A DNA stretch of 64,000 nucleotides from Tranzscheliella williamsii (Eukaryota > Basidiomycota > Ustilaginomycetes > Ustilaginales > Ustilaginaceae), in the NCBI GenBank assembly GCA_023212725.1, contig JALBYF010000009.1, positions 62,001-126,000 of the forward strand, written 5' to 3'. Below, piece by piece: positions 9,370 to 19,891 of this stretch. Position 1 is the first letter of the stretch; each line of letters opens with the position of its first letter. A program made the position numbers and the translations under genes. The notes beneath the pieces were generated by a model, which was given only the letters and a program-made list of their open reading frames with translations, made no database searches and was not told the origin of the DNA.

Positions 9370-11811
9370 CTAGTCGATCGGGACGGGGGCAGAGGCGGGG
9401 GCGGGCTTCTTCTGCTTCTTCTTCTTGGTGACGACGACGGTGGGGGCGGGGGACTCCTCCTGCTCGAGGACGGGCGGCGGGGGGGGCGAGAGGGCGGTGA
9501 GGTCGAGCTGGACGATGGGAATGCTGTCTACGTCGAGGTCGGGAGCGGCTTGTGGGGGGCGGTGCGAGCGGGGGGAGATGAGGTAGAAGGGGTCGTTGCC
9601 GGGGCGGGTGCGGCGGTCGCGCGGTGTCTCGGGCGGGGGTTTGGGTTCGGGCGGGGGTGGGTCGTCGAGGGTGTCGTCGGGGATGTCGATGCTCTGTACG
9701 GTGGCGTGGATGTCGGGGGGGACGATGGGGGTGGTGAGGTCGAGGCCGGTGGGGAGGGGGACGTGCTGCTGGGCGCGCGGGGCGACGGGGCCGAGGGTGT
9801 GGTTGAAGAAGAGCGGCGCGAGCAGGTTGAGGCTGCGCGGGGGGGCAGGGGCGCGGGCGTCGTGCGCGGCGAGATCCATCTCGATCAGGCGGAACAGCTG
9901 CCGATACTCGACGGCGCGCTCCTGCACCTCGACGTCGACGGCGGTGCGGTGGATCCGCTGCAGCGCGGCAGCGACGCGCGCGGCGGCCGCGCAGACGTGG
10001 GCATACTCGCCATCCGCCCCCCACCGTTCCCACACCCGCGCCGCCCAAAAGGCAAACAGCTTGACCGCATTGTGCACGCACGCCGCCGCCGTCACCGCAT
10101 CGCACACGCCCGCCTCATAGATCGTCCCCTGCAGCAACAGCCCAATCGCCACCGCCGGCGTCTCCACCTCGTAGCAGTACTCGCCCAAAATCCACGCCGC
10201 CGCATGCAGGATCCTGCGCGCCTCGTAGAACTCGTCCGCCCCCCCCGCGCCGCCTGCATATCCAGTCCGCGGCGGCACCAGCCGCGCATCCCGCAACACC
10301 TCCATCATCAGCCGCACTGCGTGCGGCCGCACCGCGCGCACGCGTGATGTAATGTCGATCAGCTGATCCCGGATCTTCGACCCCACCGCCGAATGGTCCG
10401 GCAGATTCGTGATCGTGGCTAAGTGCATCAGGATGTCCACGTACCAGGAAAAGTTGAGCACATTGCTATACGTGTTGTAGCTGCCCAGCGCGAGGATCCG
10501 GTTGACGATCTCCAGCCGATAAGAGGGCGAGAGCGTGGGGTTGTTCGAGGACGTAATCGCAGCAAGCGAAGACGAGGACGGGTCCGCATCCGAGTCGCCC
10601 GCCGCCACCACCCGCAGTGACGCCTTGAGCGCCGCTGCTGCCGCGCTTCCGTTGGTCTGCTTGGCGCCGCCACTCGCTGCAGTGCCCGTCGGTACCGGCT
10701 CTAGGTGGGACAAGAGCTGCGAGACAATGCTCTCCAGGTTTCGGCTAACCGCCATTCCCGAGACCAGATCGAGGGCGCGCAAGCGGATGCTCAGATCGGG
10801 ATCCTCTATCGACTCGAGAATCATCTCCTGATGCTGTGCAACCAGGTGCGAATGCGTAGGGAGGATCTTGACGAGGGCCAGCAGGGCGATATACTTGAGA
10901 TTCTGATCGTTGTCCGTCAAGAAGTGCGCCAGCTTCTCGACACAGGTCTCGGCCAGTTGGTCCCCTCCCGGCTGCGTCAGCATGCCTCCGATGATGATGG
11001 TGTGTATGCATTCGTACAGCAAGCTCATGGCAGGTGTGGTGGAGATGATCGTGCTTATTGGCGGTACAAGCTTCTTGACGAGCCGTGGCTCGAGCGGCGA
11101 CAAGGCTCCGAAGAGCTTGATGATCTTGATCAACATCCAGTTGTTGGTCGAGGTGGTGAGCAGGCGGAAGAGTTGCGGCGACAAGGGCAGAAATGGGCGC
11201 GGGTCACGCCGGGCCAACTCGCAGATGATATTCACCGCGGCCGACACGACGCTGAGGTCCTGGTCTTCTAGCTTTTCGCGCAATCGATCCCAGCTCGCCT
11301 CGAGGATGTCGGGACACTTGATGATCATCGTAAAGAGCACCAGCAGAGCTTTCTTCCGGATCATGGGCCGGCTATGCGTCAGCAGCGCAATCACGTCTGT
11401 GGCGAGATGCCGCGCCAGATCTGAGGTGACAATGTGGGAGAGCCCGTTGAGCGCAATAGCGACGTCGAGAAACTGGGAAGAATGCAGATCCTTCTTGATC
11501 ATGTTGGTCGCCAGGATCAAAACGTCGGTGTCGGCGGAGAAGCACTGGGCTGCTGCAAGGTATCCGACATGTTTGTGATGGTACCTGGGAGACGCCATGA
11601 TCTCCAGCATGTGGAAGCTCGCGCCGGAGAAAGGATAGCCCAACATCTGCAGGTAGGTGAGCTTGAGCACGGCTTCGGCTTTCACCTCCATGTCCCCGGA
11701 GCGGACCTCGTGACGGATCTCGTCCATTACCTGGGCTACATACTTGGGCTCATCTTTGCCTCGATGGGAGCGGAGCCCCTTGATGAGCGCCGAGAGCGAT
11801 CTTTCAAACAT
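9370..11811 (-). CDS. APL5: AP-3 adaptor complex delta subunit
   Basis: Intronless, 813 aa. Large chain of the AP-3 coat, which sorts cargo from Golgi/endosome to the vacuole. The ATG at 11811 starts MFERSLSALIKGLRSHRGKDEPKYV, the characteristic delta-adaptin N-terminus; upstream in-frame codons have no ATG. The adaptin HEAT-like solenoid runs over roughly residues 1-600, with conserved stretches such as EVRSGDMEVKAEAVLKLTYL, HKHVGYLAAAQCF and the KKALLVLFTMI helix. The last 200 residues are Pro-rich hinge and end in a lysine cluster (TKKKKQKKP). There is no separate C-terminal ear of the animal type. The next gene lies 580 bp upstream and is in tandem on the same strand. Confidence 0.92.
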   Translation of the reverse strand: MFERSLSALIKGLRSHRGKDEPKYVAQVMDEIRHEVRSGDMEVKAEAVLKLTYLQMLGYPFSGASFHMLEIMASPRYHHKHVGYLAAAQCFSADTDVLILATNMIKKDLHSSQFLDVAIALNGLSHIVTSDLARHLATDVIALLTHSRPMIRKKALLVLFTMIIKCPDILEASWDRLREKLEDQDLSVVSAAVNIICELARRDPRPFLPLSPQLFRLLTTSTNNWMLIKIIKLFGALSPLEPRLVKKLVPPISTIISTTPAMSLLYECIHTIIIGGMLTQPGGDQLAETCVEKLAHFLTDNDQNLKYIALLALVKILPTHSHLVAQHQEMILESIEDPDLSIRLRALDLVSGMAVSRNLESIVSQLLSHLEPVPTGTAASGGAKQTNGSAAAAALKASLRVVAAGDSDADPSSSSLAAITSSNNPTLSPSYRLEIVNRILALGSYNTYSNVLNFSWYVDILMHLATITNLPDHSAVGSKIRDQLIDITSRVRAVRPHAVRLMMEVLRDARLVPPRTGYAGGAGGADEFYEARRILHAAAWILGEYCYEVETPAVAIGLLLQGTIYEAGVCDAVTAAACVHNAVKLFAFWAARVWERWGADGEYAHVCAAAARVAAALQRIHRTAVDVEVQERAVEYRQLFRLIEMDLAAHDARAPAPPRSLNLLAPLFFNHTLGPVAPRAQQHVPLPTGLDLTTPIVPPDIHATVQSIDIPDDTLDDPPPPEPKPPPETPRDRRTRPGNDPFYLISPRSHRPPQAAPDLDVDSIPIVQLDLTALSPPPPPVLEQEESPAPTVVVTKKKKQKKPAPASAPVPID

Positions 11812-12391
11812 GCTGGTGACGAGTGCGAGTGCGTCTAGCACGATATGAGCGACGGTCCGATGCTGTGATGGGTGCTACTGCATAGTCGTGACAACAGCTC
11901 GCAACGACGCGCAGAGTAGCAGCAGCACCCTTGGAGAGCAGCGATGGGAAGCGGAGAAAGCGGCTTGATAACCTCTATAGGCGAGGGTGGGCGCTGCAAA
12001 GTAACAGTGCCAGTGTGGGTGTGAGGTAAGGGCGTGAGTGTGGGTGGGAGTGTAGTTGTGAGCGTTGAGTGTTGAGTGTGAGTGTTGGTCGGTATGATGT
12101 TTCCTTCGTTGCGCAGGCCGACAAAAAGGAATAGACGATCTAACATCGCGTAGTCGCATGCGCTGCTGTACCGCTCCGGTCTGCAGGCAACAGCACCACA
12201 GGCACTCTCCGGCTTAGAGCAATGTCAGGTGAATGCATATACGCAGAGCAGATCACTGGTACTGCATGCGACGTAGTGAGGATGACTATGGGTTGATGAA
12301 GTGGGAAAGTGGTGATGTGGGAGAGTCGCCAATAGGCACTACGTACAAGTGCGCGGATACGCGAATAGTAGACAAGTGCGCTGCGAGGGCC
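11812..12391. other. Intergenic region between APL5 and TIM54
   Basis: Upstream region of APL5 and 3' flank of TIM54, both on minus. It contains the GT-rich tract at 12011-12088; no gene was seen. Confidence 0.5.
12011..12088 (+). repeat. Degenerate GT-rich (GTGNG) simple repeat
   Basis: About 78 bp of imperfect GTGTGGGT/GTGAGTGT/TTGAGTGT units, almost free of C on the plus strand. It lies about 200-280 bp upstream of the APL5 start and may be a low-complexity promoter element. Confidence 0.7.
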
Positions 12392-14230
12392 CTAGTCGAT
12401 GAGAGGTTGAGCTTCGAGCTCCTTCTGTCTTTGGGCTTGTTCTTCCTTCAGACGCTTGGTTTCTTCGGATTGACGGGATTCCGCTTCCTTCCGTGCTTCC
12501 TTGCGGAGGTTCTGTGCATGGTCGATCTGTTCCCTGACTTCGCTTGGTAGGTTAAAGACCCTCAGGCTTCCGCGGAACCGTTCGTCCCACTCGACACCTT
12601 TCTCGGGTCGGATCACATCAAAACCCATCTGATTATTTCTCCACTCTTTCTCTTTCTTGAATCTTTCTTCCCTCAGCTCGGCTTCGGTCTTGCTAGGGTT
12701 GCCTTTCTCGATCTTGCTCTGCTCACGCAGTCCTCTAGCCAGGTCACGAGCGTCCTTCAAGTGCTTGGCAAGCTCTTTGTAGTACCGTTCTCTCGCCTCT
12801 TGGATATTCGTCGCAGACTTGAGGAAGGAAGGCGGATAACGTTCTTCCGTATCCAGACCCCAGTCCAAGTCACCGCCCTGCGGAGGCACGTCAGAGATTT
12901 CTCCAGGTAGCGTCCCTTCCCGTCCGGGCTGGAACTCTCTCGCGGTCTCTTTGGCACCATAGACAATGGTCAAGCCAAGTTCGGCTCCGTGCCTGACCTT
13001 GTCGCGCTGGCGGAAAAACTGATACATCCGTAAGGGAATATTCCTCCAGCCGATCAGATTGGTAAAGTCGACGAAGCAGACCGGTGGTTGTGCCGGGATC
13101 TGGGCTGGCGGTGCGAGGAGCTTCGGATCTAGTCGTGCCGCCGCTTGTTCTGCTTCGGTTTTCAAACGCTGCTTTTCAGCGTTTGCGGCGGCAGCGGGGG
13201 ACTGGCCCATCATGCCGCTGAAGGCGTTGGGCCCGGAACCTAGCGTATAGGGCGACCCAAGCGTGTTGGCACTTGCACCGAACTTCGAGGATAGCGGAGC
13301 CCCAGCACCGTCTACTTCTCCCGTGTCGGCAAGCGCAGCAATAGCCTGGTCCTTTTCGCTGACGAATTCAGTGGTGGTGTTGTCACTGGCTACCTCGTCG
13401 AAAGCATGGTCTTCGGCCAATTCCTGCGCCAGTTCATCGTCCCTGTCTCTCTTCAACACTTCAAGGGGCGTACACCAACCATTTTTGAGCGCCCACGCCC
13501 ACTCCTTGTATGCCGGTCTTCCAACCAAAACCAACCCACCGTCAAGCTCTCTTTGCAATTCTTGCTGCGGAGTGAGGCTGGAATGGTTCTGGCCCAAGGC
13601 CGTCACCTCATCGATCCACGGCTCCAGGCCAATGAGCTTCCTCCGACGCTCCTGGATTTTGCTCTGCAGTTCCCTTGCGAGACCACCGTGACGGGTTCCG
13701 TTGGTCACCTCCCAGTCGATGCCAGCAGCTACCAGGACAGGCTTGACATACTTTTTGAAGTAGCGTAACGCCTTGTCGTAGTCATCGTCCCCGGGGGACC
13801 TTGTGGCATAGACGGTAACCTTTCTTGGCCAGTCCAGAGATCTGACGGGCTCATTCGACAGATGTCGAACCTTGTCGAGGTAGTCTTCTTTGATCAGTCT
13901 GCACTGGCGCCGATCATCGTAATACAAATACGAGAGCGTCGAGACAGTGACGAGAAAGATGGACCAATTGCGCGAAGGGAGCCGCGGCTGCCATGTAAGC
14001 ACAGCCTTGGGGATACCAACAAACTCGAGTGGTCGCAGATAGCTTGGCACCACGCGCGGAGGAGGCTTAGGTTGAGTCGCAGTGGATGAGGCGGGGCCTG
14101 TCGAGGCAGGCACAGATGTAGAGCTCGACGACGAAACAGGTGCTGAGGAGAGACCCGCTGAAGTGGAGGCAGACGGCGCCTGGGCTCCCGACGCGGTTGA
14201 CGGCGTTGGCGGCGGTGAAGGGGAGCTCAT
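12392..14230 (-). CDS. TIM54: Mitochondrial import inner membrane translocase subunit Tim54
   Basis: Intronless, 612 aa. Tim54 is a scaffold of the TIM22 complex that inserts carrier proteins into the mitochondrial inner membrane. A Ser/Thr/Pro-rich N-terminus of about 60 residues is followed by family stretches: FVGIPKAVLTWQPRLPSRNW, a short membrane segment ending in YYDDRRQCRLIKEDY, the conserved PRKVTVYATRSPGDDDYDKA block and the YVKPVLVAAGIDWEV block. The C-terminus is highly charged and coiled-coil-like and ends ELEAQPLID. The ATG at 14230 is the first in frame. It is divergent from RRP46 with 297 bp between start codons, so a shared promoter is likely. Confidence 0.9.
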   Translation of the reverse strand: MSSPSPPPTPSTASGAQAPSASTSAGLSSAPVSSSSSTSVPASTGPASSTATQPKPPPRVVPSYLRPLEFVGIPKAVLTWQPRLPSRNWSIFLVTVSTLSYLYYDDRRQCRLIKEDYLDKVRHLSNEPVRSLDWPRKVTVYATRSPGDDDYDKALRYFKKYVKPVLVAAGIDWEVTNGTRHGGLARELQSKIQERRRKLIGLEPWIDEVTALGQNHSSLTPQQELQRELDGGLVLVGRPAYKEWAWALKNGWCTPLEVLKRDRDDELAQELAEDHAFDEVASDNTTTEFVSEKDQAIAALADTGEVDGAGAPLSSKFGASANTLGSPYTLGSGPNAFSGMMGQSPAAAANAEKQRLKTEAEQAAARLDPKLLAPPAQIPAQPPVCFVDFTNLIGWRNIPLRMYQFFRQRDKVRHGAELGLTIVYGAKETAREFQPGREGTLPGEISDVPPQGGDLDWGLDTEERYPPSFLKSATNIQEARERYYKELAKHLKDARDLARGLREQSKIEKGNPSKTEAELREERFKKEKEWRNNQMGFDVIRPEKGVEWDERFRGSLRVFNLPSEVREQIDHAQNLRKEARKEAESRQSEETKRLKEEQAQRQKELEAQPLID

Positions 14231-14527
14231 CCTGACACAGGTAGACTAGGCAGGTGGTGGTAGCAGCTGAGTCGATCTAGACTAGGAAGAACAAGCTTCG
14301 TGCGTATGCACTCTCACACTGACGCCGATTTCGAAAGAAAATTGTTGCCTTTGAGTCGGAGAAGGAGAGAGACAAGAGGGGCATGTTTGTTAGATTGATT
14401 GTTTTCCCTTCTCGGAACTCGGCGATCGTAACCGTCTTCTCCCACGCTGAACGAGAAATCGGAAAATAATGTGTTAGCTTGTCTGATTCTTGCTTGGTGC
14501 TCCCACCATTCAAGGTATTCACCCACA

Positions 14528-15574
14528 ATGCCAACACCGAGCACAACAAGGCGGACGTCTCCAACGGCACTACGGCCGCTTTCGACGGCGCTGGGGACCC
14601 TGGACCGGGCAGACGCCAGTGCCACGTTCGCCTTCGGTGCCGTCGAGGTGATCGCTTCCCTGACTGGTCCTTGCGAAGTCAGGTTACGCGATGAGTTGAC
14701 GGATCGATCTACACTGGACATTCTCTTCCAACCACAGCATGGTGCTGCTGGGATACCCTCAAAGTCTTTGCGTGACTCGCTTTTCACCGCTTTCTCGTCC
14801 GTTTTGCTCCTGCATCACTATCCACGCTCCATGATCCAACTGGTATTACAGACATTGTCGTCACCCGCAGGCCCTCAAGCAAGCGACGCCACTCCACAGA
14901 GCTGGACTAAGGAGCGAAGGACCAGGCATCCACTCGTACTGGGCCCAGATCAGCCCCCGTCTGTTGCGGAAAAAGCAGCCTTGATCAACGCTGCCTCCCT
15001 CACCTTGCTCGATGGAGGCATCCCGGCCAAAGGCTCCATCGCTGCCTGCTCCTGCGCTGTTCTTCCAGCCATGGTTGGAGCCGTGCTACGCGAGAACAGC
15101 CACATGAGCGATATCTCTGCTTCGCAGCTTGCAGACCTGGTGCGCCAGCGCAGAGAAAGCAATGGCGATTCAGAGGATCAAGACATGGAAGTAGATGCTA
15201 CCGGCCGGCAATACACAGGCGAGTAGGTAGTCATTTGCCTGACGTAGAGCATATTGAGCGAAACAGACTGCTGACGATACCCGTTTCAAACATCTTGGAA
15301 TCTGCACCACAGTACCATTGTTCTGTTGGATCCTACGCCGCTTGAAGTCGCCTATTCGCTCAGCACTTTTGTCTTTGCGTTTTCGTTTTCGGGCAAGCGG
15401 GTCGGAGACGACTCTTCGACGCTCGAGTCGGAACAGATCTATGCAGAATCACAGGGGGCTGTTGACTTTGAGAATCTCCAGCGTGCAAGGCAGCTCTGTC
15501 TTGATGCCTCCCGAAGCATCCTAGGCTTCATGCGCGAGGCGATGCAGAAACGGGTTCTTGCCCAGGCTGCATAA
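14528..15574 (+). CDS. RRP46: Exosome core subunit Rrp46 (EXOSC5), 2 exons
   Basis: RNase PH-fold subunit of the RNA exosome ring, which acts in 3'-5' RNA processing and decay. Exons are 14528-15222 and 15313-15574; the 90-bp intron starts GTAGGT and ends CACCACAG. Joining restores ...YTGDTIVLLDPTPLEVAYS, the conserved D-P-T-x-x-E strand of the family; without splicing the frame stops at 15224. The product is 318 aa, longer than human EXOSC5 because of insertions around residues 117-145 and an acidic insert before the intron. Landmarks are RADASATFAFGAVEVIASLTGP and LINAASLTLLDGGIPAKGSIAA. The ATG at 14528 (context CACAATGCC) is the first suitable start. Confidence 0.92.
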
Positions 15575-16071
15575 GCTTCCGCCTCCCTGTCCCATTCACA
15601 TCCTGCCACTGCAGCCTCACCGCCTGCTGCCCTCCCACAGGCTCATATGTACTTATAGTCATTTTAACAACTTGACGCAACGTCATCCCACCTCCGAAGA
15701 GCAGCCAACCATACAGATCTGTTGATCTTGTAGCCAGAGGACCATAACAAATGTTAAATTCCTGATCGATGAAGTATGACCGGTCGCATGGGCCTGAGCG
15801 CGAGCCTCTCCTCGCTTTTGTCCGGGGATGACTTCCAAGCATCTTCCCTTTGTGTCGGTCCCGCCCACCTCATCCAGCCTCCCTTTGTGTCAATCGAGCA
15901 GCCGTGTGCGCTTCATATCAGTTAGCTGCGCATCACCACCCGCCCAACAGGCAACGCGGCCCTATCTAACTGATTACAACCGCACCTCCGCACTCGCCCG
16001 CCGCTGAGTCGTCGCACTTGCCACGGTAGGATAGAGCCATCTGGCTTCGGGTTGCGTTGCCAACGACCAAG
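15575..16071. other. Intergenic region between RRP46 and APM4
   Basis: 497 bp with no recognisable gene. Co-oriented neighbours; 3' flank of RRP46 and promoter of APM4. Confidence 0.5.
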
Positions 16072-17445
16072 ATGATCTCTGCCTTTTTCATCTTCAACCA
16101 GAAGGGCGAGGTGCTCATCTCGCGGCTGTTCCGCAACGACCTCAAGCGCAGCATCGCCGACATCTTCCGCATCCAGGTGATCTCCAACCCGGACGTGCGC
16201 AGCCCCATCATCACGCTCGGTAGCACGAGCTTCTTCCACGTACGGCATGAGAATCTCTACGTGGTTTGCGTGACCAAATGCAACGCCAATGCGGCGCTCG
16301 TCTTTGAATTCTGCTACCGTATGATCACCATCGGCCGCAGCTACTTTGGCGGCAAATTCGACGAAGAAGCGGTTAAGAACAACTTTGTGCTCGTCTACGA
16401 GCTCTTGGATGAGGTGCTCGACTTTGGCTTCCCGCAGAACAGCGAGATCGACACGCTAAAGATGTACATCACCACCGAGGGCGTCAAGTCGGAACAGGCG
16501 GTCAGAGAGGACTCGAGCAAGATCACCATCCAGGCAACCGGCGCAACGAGCTGGAGAAGGGCCGACGTCAAATACAGGAAAAACGAAGCCTTTGTCGATG
16601 TGATAGAGACAGTCAATCTACTGATGAGCAGCAAGGGCACCGTACTCCGAGCCGATGTTGACGGCGCCATTCTGATGAGAGCCTACCTAACCGGCATGCC
16701 CGAGTGCAGGTTCGGGTTGAATGACAAGCTCGTGCTGGAGAAGAGGTAAGTGCACACTCAGCCAGTCACTATAAGCGGGTGTGCTGAGCCGGTTGCTAAC
16801 CGCTGTACTGTGCCGCTTTGTTTCAACAACGCTAGTGACAAGAACAAGGGCAAGGTAGAGGCAGTAGAGCTGGACGACTGCCAATTCCACCAATGCGTCA
16901 AGCTCGGCAAGTATGATACGGACCGGTCCATCTCGTTTGTCCCGCCGGACGGGGAATTTGAGCTTATGCGGTATCGCTCGACAACGAATGTCAATCTGCC
17001 GTTCAAGGTGCATCCGATCGTGGAAGAGATCGGCAAGGGCAAGGTGGAATACACGGTCAACCTGAAGGCCAACTTCGACAGCAAGCTAAACGCGAGCAAC
17101 GTGGTGCTGCGCATCCCGACGCCGCTGAATACGACCAACGTCAAATGCCAGGTGACGCTCGGCAAGGCCAAGTATATGCCTGGCGAGAACCACATTGTGT
17201 GGAAGGTGCCGCGGATCCAGGGCAATGCCGAGGCGACCTTCCAAGCCGATGCCGAGCTGAGCAACACCACGGTCCGCAAGAACTGGTCGCGCCCGCCAAT
17301 AGAGGTCGACTTCCAGGTGCTCATGTTCACCTCCTCCGGCCTGCTCGTCCGCTACCTTAAGGTGTTCGAGAAATCCAACTACCAGAGCGTCAAGTGGGTC
17401 CGCTACCTCACCCGCTCCAACGGCAGCTACCTGATCCGCTTCTAA
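16072..17445 (+). CDS. APM4: AP-2 adaptor complex mu subunit, 2 exons
   Basis: Medium chain of the AP-2 clathrin adaptor, which binds cargo in endocytosis at the plasma membrane. Exons are 16072-16745 and 16836-17445; the 90-bp intron (GTAAGT...CTAG) joins ...KLVLEK to SDKNKG. The product is 427 aa, the normal length. The N-terminal longin-like part (MISAFFIFNQKGEVLISRLF, NNFVLVYELLDEVLDFGFPQ) and the C-terminal mu-homology domain (DCQFHQCV, FVPPDGEFELMRYR, PIEVDFQVLMFTSSGLLVRYLKV) are complete. The sequence matches mu-2 better than mu-1 or mu-3, for example TSFFHVRHENLYVVCVTKCNANAA. The ATG at 16072 is the first in-frame ATG. Confidence 0.95.
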
Positions 17446-18427
17446 CCGGGGGGCGCCCAGCCCTCCGCGCCGCTCGCCCGCGCTCGGCTGAAGCCCTCAC
17501 GGCATCGCCCTCACGGCATCGCCCTCACGGCATCGCCCTCACGGCATCGCCCTCACGGCATCGCCCTTAGACTCGCCCCCAGACTCGCCCCTCTGTATAC
17601 TAACCAAACTGTCCACGGGCGCTCCGCGCAACCCTGCGGAGCCGCTGCGTTGCTACGCTCTCATTCCAAGCGTCACAATGTACCTAATACCCTACCGCCG
17701 TTCATTCCTTGCGCTGCCGCCTCATGACGACACACCACGACTCTGCCGACAGACTGCTTGGCTGGTTGTTGGCCATGCGCGAGGTATAGACTAGAGCTGA
17801 TATTGCAGACACGCAGAAGAGAACTGGAAAGCGGCCAAGAAAAGACAATGTAGGATGGAGTCAGCACGCAACGTCTAAGCTTGCGAACGCGGAGTGGCAG
17901 CATCTGCGCCGACGACCAGACTTAGGGCTTGGGCAGCATGGCGATATCAGGTGGAAAAGTGTCCTCATCGACTGTGGGGCCGGCACGAGGCCTGGTCCCA
18001 AGCCGTGATCGGAGGATTGACAGATTATGATATATATGGTTTTTCATCATTCGAGCTTGCTTGCTGCTGCTGTTGCTTGCGGTGTCCTCGTCGGTGGCCG
18101 GCGCATTGCATGCCAGCGGGCTGTAGTACTTACAAGAAAAAGATCGACACGCCACCCACCTCCTCTTGCCGCGGCCGCTGGGCCGCTTGGTGGTTAGCCT
18201 GGCGGTGAAGGGAGGAAAGGAAGAAAAAGGAAGCCGTGTGATGAGTTTGGAAGTGGCATTTTTCTGCGACTTTTATGAGGCGTGCTTGATTCGGCCGTGT
18301 GAACTGATTGGCATTGCCGTCCGGTTGAGCGCAAGGGTCAGTTAACGATGGCAGGCGGACGCTTTCGACCACCATCCGCCGCGCTTACAGGGTTGTGTTG
18401 AGCTGGACGGTTGGTATTGTGGAGAGC
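17446..18427. other. Intergenic region with 3' minisatellite
   Basis: About 980 bp between APM4 and the redoxin-like gene. The 14-bp tandem array sits just after the APM4 stop; the rest shows short open frames without motifs. Confidence 0.5.
17493..17562 (+). repeat. Minisatellite, 14-bp unit x5 (GCCCTCACGGCATC)
   Basis: Five identical head-to-tail copies, 17493-17506 through 17549-17562, followed by degenerate GACTCGCCCC repeats. It starts 47 bp after the APM4 stop codon, so it is probably transcribed in the 3' UTR. Confidence 0.95.
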
Positions 18428-19090
18428 ATGGCATCTACGGCTGCGAGCGAGGGTGGTGTGGCGGGCGGCGGTATGGGTGTGGCTGTCGAGGAGTCCGAGC
18501 CGGCGCAGGACCGCGCAGCGTTTCATCTGTTGGGGCATCCGTTGCCGGCGCTGGTCGAGCTGGCCACGACGGCGGGCGGCACGGTGGATCTGTTTACGCT
18601 CTCGCTGCAGCGGCCGGTGATGCTGTTCGTGTATCCGCGCACCAGCGTGCCCTCGCAGCCCGCCCCGCCCGGCTGGGACCAAATCCCCGCCGCGCCCGGC
18701 TCCACCACACTCCTCACCACCGTCACCCGCTTCCTCCCGCAGCTTCTGCAAAAGGAACCCGACCTAATCGTCTTCGGCCTCTCGCTCCAGAATTCAACCG
18801 ACCAGATCGACGCACGCGCCCGCCTCGCCCTCCCCTTCCACCTCCTCTCCGACAGCTCCCGCCAGCTCTCCTCCGTCCTCGACTTGCCCACTTTCGCCGC
18901 AGGAAATCAGACGTTCCTCAAGCGCATGACCCTCCTCCTCAGAGGCGGACAGATCACGAGACTCGACTACCCCATCCCAAGCCCAGACCTCGCCGCACCC
19001 CGCGCCCTCGACCTCCTCAGATCCGAACAGGAGCTAATGGACGAAGTCGAGGCCCGCGATGCTGCCAACGCCGCTAAACTCCCCATCTAG
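18428..19090 (+). CDS. AhpC/TSA-like redoxin homologue lacking all cysteines
   Basis: Intronless, 220 aa. The thioredoxin-like fold is suggested by the strand LQRPVMLFVYPRTSVPSQPAPPGWDQIP and by IVFGLSLQNS, ALPFHLLSDSSRQLSSVLDLPTF, FLKRMTLLLRGGQITRLDYP, a series typical of a peroxiredoxin group with the pattern YPRT-x-P-x-x-P-P-P-G-W-D-x-I-P. In that group, as I recall it, the next residues hold the peroxidatic cysteine in a G-C-T-P-x-x-C turn. Here the turn reads PGSTTLLTT (S92), and the protein contains no cysteine at all. It is therefore unlikely to be a peroxidase and may be a structural or regulatory derivative. The ATG at 18428 has A at -3. Confidence 0.7.
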   Translation: MASTAASEGGVAGGGMGVAVEESEPAQDRAAFHLLGHPLPALVELATTAGGTVDLFTLSLQRPVMLFVYPRTSVPSQPAPPGWDQIPAAPGSTTLLTTVTRFLPQLLQKEPDLIVFGLSLQNSTDQIDARARLALPFHLLSDSSRQLSSVLDLPTFAAGNQTFLKRMTLLLRGGQITRLDYPIPSPDLAAPRALDLLRSEQELMDEVEARDAANAAKLPI

Positions 19091-19423
19091 CCCCGGCACC
19101 TGAAGCGCGCTTAGCTTCAATTACTAAAAGCTGTCATCCACTCCATTCCTGTGACCCCGCAACGTTGTGCTGCAGGTGATGGGATGATGGTGCCCCCTTT
19201 TCTTGACACGACCGCCGAAGTGTAATCTGACTCGATCCACTGGGCACCTCTGCGGTAGCGCAGGGTTGATGGTCCCGCTTGAACAAAGAGAAGAAGCTAG
19301 AGTACAGGTTTTGAGTAGACGGAACAGATGACGTGACGGGAACTGCGCGGACTGGCAGAAGTGCGGGGCCTGAAGCATGCCAATATCACAGCGAAGCGGC
19401 CGGCACGCGGAACGGCGGACTCT
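19091..19423. other. Convergent intergenic region
   Basis: 333 bp between the 3' ends of the redoxin-like gene and SMD1; nothing else recognised. Confidence 0.5.
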
Positions 19424-19891
19424 TCAACGCCCGCGGCCCCTTCCACCGCCACGCATGCCTCCGCCACGTCCGCCTCCCCTTCCGCGGCCCCTCTCTGCCC
19501 TCGCTGCCGCTCTCGCTGCGGGGTCTTTCCTCTTGCCTTTGGGCTTCGGCGCGTCGTCGACTAGCAGCATGTCCAGCGGCAATGCGTCGGGAAGGATCCA
19601 GTACCTGATGTTGTTGCCTCGTATCGATAGTGTATCCAAGGTGAGCGGCGGCCTGCCCCGCACCGTCATCTTGACCGTCTTAAGATGCGTGTTCATCTGG
19701 ATATCCACGCCTGTAGCGCAGCGAAAACAGAGTCAACGTAGGTCAGTCCGCGCTGCCCTGCCAGCATCTTACACCAATGAGGCGAAGCCAAGTTACCTAC
19801 CTGTGACCGTCCCGTGTACGACAGTGCCGTTCTTCAGCTCTATGGTCACCGACTCATTGTTGAGCTTCATCAAAAACCGGACGAGCTTCAT
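19424..19891 (-). CDS. SMD1: Small nuclear ribonucleoprotein SmD1, 2 exons
   Basis: Core spliceosomal Sm-ring protein. On the minus strand exon 1 is 19891-19801 ([20 protein letters not shown]...HGTVT) and exon 2 is 19710-19424; the 90-bp intron 19800-19711 (GTAGGT...CTACAG) splits the glycine of T-G-V-D-I-Q. The product is 125 aa with Sm1 and Sm2 motifs ([32 protein letters not shown]). The C-terminal RG/RGG tail ([16 protein letters not shown]...) is the usual arginine-methylated SMN-binding type. The intron position within HGTVTG/VDI was set by frame and family conservation. Divergent from EXO1. Confidence 0.96.

Noticed and set aside
9328..10347. 339-codon plus-strand open frame opposite the AP-3 delta gene
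   Set aside because: Antisense shadow of GC-rich codons; the minus-strand frame has clear adaptin homology.
12011..12088. GT-rich tract resembling telomeric repeat
   Set aside because: Units are irregular and not TTAGGG-like; it is a degenerate simple repeat between two genes.
17673..18208. Short open frames between APM4 and the redoxin-like gene
   Set aside because: No conserved motif and no supporting splice junctions.
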